Source: Streptomyces sp. NRRL F-4489
GTDB lineage: Bacteria > Actinomycetota > Actinomycetes > Streptomycetales > Streptomycetaceae
Reading direction: 5' to 3'
Assembly: GCF_001509485.1 (NCBI RefSeq)
Contig: NZ_LLZI01000065.1
Location: forward strand, 1-10,034
DNA: 10,034 nt
Shown here: positions 6,855 through 10,034 of the stretch, one piece after another
How the letters are laid out: the number at the start of each line of letters is the position of its first letter
Numbering within the stretch: the stretch's first letter is position 1
The notes under the pieces: model-generated
Seen by the model: the letters and a program-made list of their open reading frames with translations, nothing else
Told to the model about the DNA's origin: nothing
Database searches by the model: none
Position numbers and translations under genes: made by a program

Positions 6855-6925
6855 GGGCGCACGGGGCCCATGGGGCCAAGGGCGCTTACGGGGGCGAGAG
6901 CGCCCACGGGGCAGGGGACGGGAGG
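6855..6925. repeat. Degenerate G-rich repeats and small hairpin between ATPase and thioesterase genes
   Basis: Between the last transporter gene and the thioesterase lies a G-rich stretch that can be arranged as three to four degenerate units of about 18 bases, each beginning with T or C and then GGGG (near 6855, 6871 and 6889). Identity between neighbouring units is only about two thirds. Within it, GGGCGCT (6880-6886) and AGCGCCC (6899-6905) form a perfect 7-bp stem with a 12-base loop. This could be a weak terminator or leader structure. An in-frame ATG at 6843 would read the stretch as a Gly-rich collagen-like extension, but the strong ribosome binding site at 6921 argues against that start. 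Confidence 0.35.
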
Positions 6926-6932
6926 AACGGAC

Positions 6933-7448
6933 ATGAGCGAAGCGACGAAGCCGGCGGGTGCGGCGAGCGGGGTGTCTGCGGTGAGTGCGACGCGTACGGC
7001 GAGCACCGCCGCGGAGACCGCCGCCCCCGCGCCCTTCGCCGTCCCCGTCACCGTCCGCGGCTACGAGACCGACACCCAGGGGCACCTCAACCAGAGCGTC
7101 TACCTCCAGTACGCCGAGCACGCCCGCTGGTCCGCCCTCCACGCCGCCGGCCTCCCGCAGACCCGACTGGTGGCGCAGGGCATCGGCCCCGTCACCCTCG
7201 AAACCACCATCCGCTACCTGCGCGAACTCCGCGCCGGCGACGAGGTATCGGTCAGCTGCCGGTTCGTGTGGGGCGAGGGGAAGACGTTCGTCATCGAGCA
7301 GACCGTCCGCAAGGCCGACGGCACCCGGGCCGCCGAGATCACCGCCGTCTGCGGCATCCTCGACCTCACCGCCCGCCACCTCGTCCCCGACCCCCGCGCG
7401 GCCCTGCGCGAACTGGCCGCCGAACCGGGGGCGCTGGGGCTGGCGTAG
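6933..7448 (+). CDS. Hot-dog fold acyl-CoA thioesterase (4HBT family)
   Basis: A 171-residue protein starting at ATG 6933, with GGAGGAA at 6921-6927 as ribosome binding site. Residues 1-35 are a low-complexity Ala/Ser/Thr-rich extension. From about 38 onward the sequence is a single hot-dog domain. The family's catalytic block is YETDTQGHLN (44-53), with Asp47 as the expected catalytic residue and Gly50-His51-Asn53 as the usual GHxN, followed by SVYLQYAEHARW. This resembles the YbgC/FadM group, which hydrolyses short- or long-chain acyl-CoA in the cytoplasm. The substrate is not readable. It lies 96 bases after the importer operon on the same strand. Read-through is possible, but the intervening hairpin and the unrelated function suggest a separate unit. 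It converges on the WYL regulator. Confidence 0.85.
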   Translation: MSEATKPAGAASGVSAVSATRTASTAAETAAPAPFAVPVTVRGYETDTQGHLNQSVYLQYAEHARWSALHAAGLPQTRLVAQGIGPVTLETTIRYLRELRAGDEVSVSCRFVWGEGKTFVIEQTVRKADGTRAAEITAVCGILDLTARHLVPDPRAALRELAAEPGALGLA

Positions 7449-7478
7449 GCCCCTGGGCGCGCCCCCCATGACAGGGGT
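7449..7478. terminator. Bidirectional terminator between convergent genes
   Basis: CCCCTG (7450-7455) pairs with CAGGGG (7472-7477), and a G-T wobble extends the stem to 7449 and 7478. The loop is 16 bases. The structure fills the 39-base gap between the thioesterase stop and the stop of the convergent WYL regulator, so it may terminate both transcripts. Confidence 0.5.
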
Positions 7479-7487
7479 TCCGCGCGG

Positions 7488-8477
7488 TCAGGCCCGGCGG
7501 GCGCAGGACGCGAGGCGCTCGGCGAGCGCGGTGACGAGGTCGCGGAGTTCCTCGGGGCGTTCGATGACGAACGGCCGGTCGAGGGCGGCGAGGACCGGAG
7601 GCAGCCAGTCGAGCCGCTCCGCCCGCAGTTCGACGCGGAACCAGCGCTCGGCCGCCCGGTCCTCGCCGGCCGCGGGCTCGTGCTCGTCCAGGCTGGCGAC
7701 GCTCGCCGGGAGGTGGGCGCGGATCTGCTCAACCGTCCCGTGGATCCGCACGGCCACCTCGTGCCGGTACGCGGCCGCGGCGAACCCCGACACCACGCGC
7801 TGCGCCGGACCGGGACCCTCCGGCGCTTCGAAGGAGCCGGGCAGGGTCCGCGCGTCCGCGATGCGGTCGAGCCGGAAGGTCCGGTCCTCACCGATCCGGG
7901 GGTCGCTGCCCGTGACGTACCACCGGCCGGCATGGGCGACGATCCCGTACGCGTGCAGGGTGCGTTCGCTGCGCCGTCCCTCAGTGTCGGTGTAGCGGAT
8001 CGAGACGGGCCGGTGGTGGCGCACGGCGTCGGAGATCGTGAGCAGGACGCCGGCGTCCGGGGCGTCGAACTCGCCGGCCCCGTCCGTGAAGGCCAGGGCT
8101 TCCAGGAGGGTGTCGAGCCGGCGCGCGAGGTGCTGGGGCAGCACCCGCCGGATCTTCGCCGACGCCGTCTCGCTCGCGGTGCGCTCCGCCGTCGCCAGCC
8201 CCGCCCGGCGGCCGGCGACCAGGCCGAGCAGGACGGCCAGCGCCTCGTCGTCGCTGAGCATGAGCGGCGGCAGGCGGTACCCGGGGGAGAGCCGGTAGCC
8301 GCCGTAGCGGCCGCGCACCGATTCCACGGGCACGCCGAGGTCGAGCAGCTGGTCCACGTACCGGCGCACGGTGCGCCCCTCGACGCCGAGCCGGTCGGCG
8401 AGTTCGGCCACCGTCCGGGTGCCGCCCGACTGCAGCAGCTCCAGGAGGGTCAGCACGCGGCCGGTGGGTCGGGACAT
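7488..8477 (-). CDS. WYL-domain helix-turn-helix transcriptional regulator (YafY-like)
   Basis: A 329-residue DNA-binding regulator. Residues 1-60 are a winged helix-turn-helix of the HTH_11/DeoR-like type (TVAELADRLGVEGRTVRRYVDQL, then the wing RGRYGGYRL). A helical linker follows, then the WYL domain at about 140-210, with GRWYVTGSD (184-192, the family's WYL motif as WYV) and FRLDRI (201-206). A WCX-type C-terminal domain spans about 238-325. WYL domains are ligand-sensing modules, in several cases responding to nucleic acid or nucleotide signals. The ligand here is unknown. ATG 8477 has no clear ribosome binding site, but a -10-like TAGGCT ends six bases upstream, so the mRNA is probably leaderless. 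The gene is divergent from a VOC protein gene, and a dyad sits between them, which suggests autoregulation plus control of that neighbour. Confidence 0.88.
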   Translation of the reverse strand: MSRPTGRVLTLLELLQSGGTRTVAELADRLGVEGRTVRRYVDQLLDLGVPVESVRGRYGGYRLSPGYRLPPLMLSDDEALAVLLGLVAGRRAGLATAERTASETASAKIRRVLPQHLARRLDTLLEALAFTDGAGEFDAPDAGVLLTISDAVRHHRPVSIRYTDTEGRRSERTLHAYGIVAHAGRWYVTGSDPRIGEDRTFRLDRIADARTLPGSFEAPEGPGPAQRVVSGFAAAAYRHEVAVRIHGTVEQIRAHLPASVASLDEHEPAAGEDRAAERWFRVELRAERLDWLPPVLAALDRPFVIERPEELRDLVTALAERLASCARRA

Positions 8478-8483
8478 GTCCGC

Positions 8484-8489
8484 AGCCTA
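8484..8489 (-). promoter_or_regulatory. -10 element of a leaderless promoter for the WYL regulator
   Basis: On the minus strand TAGGCT matches the actinobacterial TANNNT -10 pattern. It is separated from the ATG (A at 8477) by six bases, the normal distance from a -10 hexamer to the transcription start. The transcript would therefore begin at the start codon itself. No recognisable Shine-Dalgarno sequence is present, which agrees. No clear -35 is seen; that position is occupied by the dyad at 8496-8520. Confidence 0.5.
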
Positions 8490-8495
8490 GCGCCG

Positions 8496-8520
8496 ATACC
8501 GGACCGATTCCGTCCGCTAT
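8496..8520. promoter_or_regulatory. Candidate operator dyad in the divergent promoter region
   Basis: ATACCGGAC (8496-8504) and GTCCGCTAT (8512-8520) are inverted repeats with eight of nine positions matching, separated by seven bases. The dyad centre is base 8508. It lies between the divergent WYL regulator and VOC genes and covers the -35 zone of both suspected promoters. The obvious candidate ligand is the WYL regulator encoded alongside, which is inference. Confidence 0.5.
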
Positions 8521-8526
8521 TTCTCC

Positions 8527-8532
8527 TAGCCT
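8527..8532 (+). promoter_or_regulatory. -10 element of the VOC gene promoter
   Basis: TAGCCT fits the TANNNT pattern and would start transcription near 8539, leaving a leader of about 32 bases that includes the ribosome binding site AAGGAG at 8559-8564. The hexamer begins 19 bases right of the dyad centre, mirroring the opposing -10 element that ends 19 bases left of it. No clear -35 is visible. Confidence 0.4.
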
Positions 8533-8570
8533 CCGACGTGCACCCCTCCAGCACAGCCAAGGAGATTCCC

Positions 8571-8969
8571 ATGGACTTCGTCTCGATCCGCGTCATCACC
8601 GGCGACGTGGCGCGCCTGGTCGGCTTCTACGAGCGCGCCACAGGGGCGCGGGCGGCGTGGGCCACCGAGGACTTCGCTGAACTCCGGACCGCGGGCGCCA
8701 CCCTCGCGATCGCCTCCACCCGCACCGTCCCGCTGTTCGCCCCCGGTTCCGCCCGCCCGGCGGACAACCGCAGCGTGATCATCGAATTCCTCGTCGACGA
8801 CGTGGACCGCGTGCACCAGAACCTGACCGGCTTCGTCACCGATGTCGTCAACGAGCCCACCACGATGCCCTGGGGCAACCGGTCGCTGCTGTTCCGCGAC
8901 CCCGACGGCAACCTCGTCAACTTCTTCACCCCCGTCACCCCGGCGGCCATCGAAAAGTTCGCACGCTGA
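8571..8969 (+). CDS. VOC (glyoxalase/bleomycin resistance fold) family protein
   Basis: A 132-residue single-domain protein starting at ATG 8571, with AAGGAG at 8559-8564 six bases before it. An upstream open extension of the frame is an antisense shadow of the WYL gene. Two beta-alpha-beta-beta-beta modules of the vicinal oxygen chelate fold can be followed: FVSIRVITGDVARLVGFYERATG at the N-terminus, then SVIIEFLVDDVDRVHQNL and finally LLFRDPDGNLVNFFTP. The family's metal ligands seem reduced. No His or Gln is seen in the first strand, and the usual Glu after FRDPDGNL is Asn117. So a metal-dependent glyoxalase activity is doubtful, and a binding or resistance role may be more likely. The function is not identifiable. 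Divergence from the WYL regulator suggests it is that regulator's target. Confidence 0.85.
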   Translation: MDFVSIRVITGDVARLVGFYERATGARAAWATEDFAELRTAGATLAIASTRTVPLFAPGSARPADNRSVIIEFLVDDVDRVHQNLTGFVTDVVNEPTTMPWGNRSLLFRDPDGNLVNFFTPVTPAAIEKFAR

Positions 8970-8984
8970 CACCGCACACCGCCG

Positions 8985-9770
8985 TCACCCGCCCCGCACC
9001 CCCACCACCCGCACCTCCGTACCCCCCGCCCGGATCGCCCGGACCTCCTCGGCCGGCAGGCCGTCGTCGGTGATCAGCAGGTCGAAGCCGGTCAGCGGCG
9101 CGAGCGCGTACAGCCCGTCCTTGCGGAACTTCGTGTGGTCGGCGACCAGCACCCGCCGCGCCGCGCTCTCCATCATCGCCCGCTTGACCAGCACCGTTTC
9201 CGGCGACGTGTGGTAGCAGCGGCCCTTGGCCACCGCCGTCGTCGACAGGAACAGCACATCCGCCCGGTACGCCCGGACCGCGTCCGCGGTGTGCACCCCC
9301 ATGAACGCGTCGTACGCCGGGAAGTACGCCCCGCCCAGCGTGATCAGCGAGATGCCCGGCTCCCGCGCCAGCGCGGTGGTCGCCGCCAGCGAGTTGGTCA
9401 GCACCGTCAGCGGCGCCCGCCCGGGCAGCTCGTGCGCCAGCATCAGGCAGGTGGTGCTGTCGTCCAGCAGCACCGTCTGCCCGGGCGCCAGCAGCTCCGC
9501 CGCGGCCCGCGCCAGCAGCCGCTTGGCCGCCGCCATCGTCGCCATCCGCTCCGCGACCGTGCCGTGGAACTGCGCCGACGGCAGCCCCGTCGCCCCGCCC
9601 CGCACCTTCCGCAGCCAGCCCTGCGCCTGCAGCGCGTCCAGATCCCGGTGCGCGGTCATCAGACTGATCCCGAACTCCGCGACCAGCTCCGACGTCCGTA
9701 CGAACCCCCGGGAGACCACCGACTCCCGGATCCGGCGCCGCCGTTCCTCCTGGGCCTCGACCCGGTCCAT
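8985..9770 (-). CDS. DeoR/GlpR family transcriptional regulator
   Basis: A 261-residue repressor-type regulator. The start is ATG at 9770, chosen because GGAGGT lies nine bases upstream. A GTG at 9803 is in frame but has no such site. Residues about 8-60 form the DeoR helix-turn-helix, with the recognition helix SLMTAHRDLDALQAQG and the closing KVRGGA. The family usually has TIRRDL where this protein has TAHRDL. Residues about 75-235 are the DeoR C-terminal sensor domain, related to sugar-phosphate isomerases: LLDDSTT (101-107), TLGGAYF (144-150), SPETVLVKRAMM (189-200) and DHTKF (211-215). Members of this family usually sense phosphorylated sugars and control sugar or nucleoside metabolism. 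The ligand and targets are unknown here. No sugar gene is in the window, so targets may lie to the right. Only 15 bases separate its stop from the convergent VOC gene. Confidence 0.88.
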   Translation of the reverse strand: MDRVEAQEERRRRIRESVVSRGFVRTSELVAEFGISLMTAHRDLDALQAQGWLRKVRGGATGLPSAQFHGTVAERMATMAAAKRLLARAAAELLAPGQTVLLDDSTTCLMLAHELPGRAPLTVLTNSLAATTALAREPGISLITLGGAYFPAYDAFMGVHTADAVRAYRADVLFLSTTAVAKGRCYHTSPETVLVKRAMMESAARRVLVADHTKFRKDGLYALAPLTGFDLLITDDGLPAEEVRAIRAGGTEVRVVGVRGG

Positions 9771-9775
9771 CGCCC

Positions 9776-9843
9776 CGTTACCTCCGCTTCGCGCCGCGGC
9801 CACCCGAGTGAGGGCGCCGCGTGATGTTCACACGAAGGTAACG
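9776..9843 (-). promoter_or_regulatory. Long-range inverted repeat covering the DeoR ribosome binding site
   Basis: On the plus strand CGTTACCT at 9776-9783 and AGGTAACG at 9836-9843 are exact reverse complements. Extending to 9773-9785 and 9834-9846 keeps 11 of 13 positions, or 12 of 13 pairs counting one G-U. In a minus-strand transcript starting to the right of 9846, the upstream copy would pair with the Shine-Dalgarno region. Alternatively the two copies are binding half-sites for the regulator itself. Confidence 0.4.
9780..9785 (-). promoter_or_regulatory. Ribosome binding site of the DeoR-family gene
   Basis: GGAGGT on the minus strand, nine bases before ATG 9770. Together with the following bases it forms AGGTAACG, which is repeated in inverted orientation at 9836-9843, so the site may be sequestered in the mRNA. 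Confidence 0.8.
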
Positions 9844-9849
9844 CGGCGC
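9814..9849. promoter_or_regulatory. 36-bp dyad upstream of the DeoR-family gene
   Basis: GCGCCGCGT (9814-9822) and ACGCGGCGC (9841-9849) are perfect 9-bp inverted repeats with an 18-base spacer. A second small dyad, TTC (9827-9829) ACAC GAA (9834-9836), shares the same centre. Lying 44 bases upstream of the start codon, it is a candidate operator for autoregulation or an mRNA hairpin. Its right arm overlaps the upstream copy of the repeat that can pair with the ribosome binding site. Confidence 0.45.
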
Positions 9850-10034
9850 GCCCGGTGCGCGTGCCCACCGCAAGCCGCTCCGCGCCGACGCATCACGGCA
9901 GGTCCCGGCCGCGATGGGAAGATTCCGGCCACCCTTGACGCCCGTTTCACCCCGGCGGTTGCATCACCGCGTCGTCCCCCGGCCCGCGGACCCGCCACCC
10001 CTCCCGCCGGCCCGGACCCACCCCCTCCGCACCC
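9850..10034. other. Gene-free right end of the window
   Basis: No coding region is supported here. The stretch contains CATCAC at 9891-9896 and 9962-9967, plus its inverse GTGATG at 9821-9826 just outside, at spacings of 70 and 71 bases. It also contains GGAAGATTCC (9917-9926), which has short inverted ends, and a possible rightward promoter. The last 60 bases are C-rich and may be the leader of a gene beyond the window. Confidence 0.45.
9935..9964 (+). promoter_or_regulatory. Possible rightward promoter
   Basis: TTGACG at 9935-9940 is a near-consensus -35 hexamer. TTGCAT at 9959-9964, after an 18-base spacer, is a weak -10 match. It would drive a gene to the right of the window, divergent from the DeoR-family regulator, a common arrangement for DeoR targets. 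Confidence 0.3.

Noticed and set aside
6773..7471. Plus-strand frame with a His/Gly-rich stretch (GAHGAHGAKGAYGG) after the last ATPase
   Set aside because: Tempting as a nickel-related His-rich peptide, but it starts inside the ATPase gene without a ribosome binding site and continues as an Arg/Pro-rich shadow of the thioesterase gene.
7680..8570. N-terminal extension of the VOC frame through the WYL gene
   Set aside because: It is antisense to the WYL regulator and lacks motifs; AAGGAG before ATG 8571 and the VOC fold define the start.
9771..9803. GTG 9803 as start of the DeoR-family gene
   Set aside because: It would place the strong GGAGGT inside the coding region and add 11 residues that are not typical of the family; ATG 9770 is better positioned.

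Overview
The window is very GC-rich, codon bias is strongly G/C at third positions, and I saw no TTA leucine codon in any called gene. Together with an exported S1 protease with a pro-region and a leaderless-looking regulator promoter, this points to a chromosome of Streptomyces, Kitasatospora or a close relative. All ten genes called here fall into recognisable families. I found no RNA gene, CRISPR array, insertion sequence or phage-like gene.

Left part (1-1717): 324 bases without a supported gene, containing hairpins, lead to a secreted alpha-lytic/streptogrisin-type serine protease (325-1551). An 18-bp stem hairpin follows and probably terminates its transcript. A short, relatively AT-rich promoter region comes next. 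It holds a TGC-N9-GCA dyad (TGCGA-N5-TCGCA) matching the pattern of the Streptomyces nickel repressor box (Nur box).

Centre (1719-6836): a five-gene operon for a peptide/nickel-family ABC importer, in the order lipoprotein substrate-binding protein, two permeases, two ATPases. Four of the four junctions overlap (4, 8, 4 and 17 bp if the GTG start at 3311 is right), so translation is probably coupled. The gene order equals nikABCDE, and the operator-like dyad favours nickel, but a peptide substrate is not excluded by sequence alone. The first ATPase carries a four-cysteine C-terminal domain. The second has a degenerate signature motif (VSDGQ).

Right part: a hot-dog thioesterase (6933-7448, +) converges on a WYL-domain HTH regulator (7488-8477, -). 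The regulator is divergent from a small VOC/glyoxalase-fold protein (8571-8969, +). Their 93-bp shared promoter region contains an imperfect dyad centred exactly midway between two opposing -10-like hexamers, which suggests the regulator controls both genes. Converging on the VOC gene is a DeoR-family regulator (8985-9770, -). Its upstream region is rich in symmetry: a 36-bp dyad, and a long-range inverted repeat that pairs an upstream CGTTACCT with the AGGTAACG containing its ribosome binding site. The final approximately 190 bases hold no gene I can support but may contain a rightward promoter.

The gene content is ordinary. The observations most worth checking are the Nur-like operator, the symmetric divergent promoter, and the competing structures in the leader of the DeoR gene.
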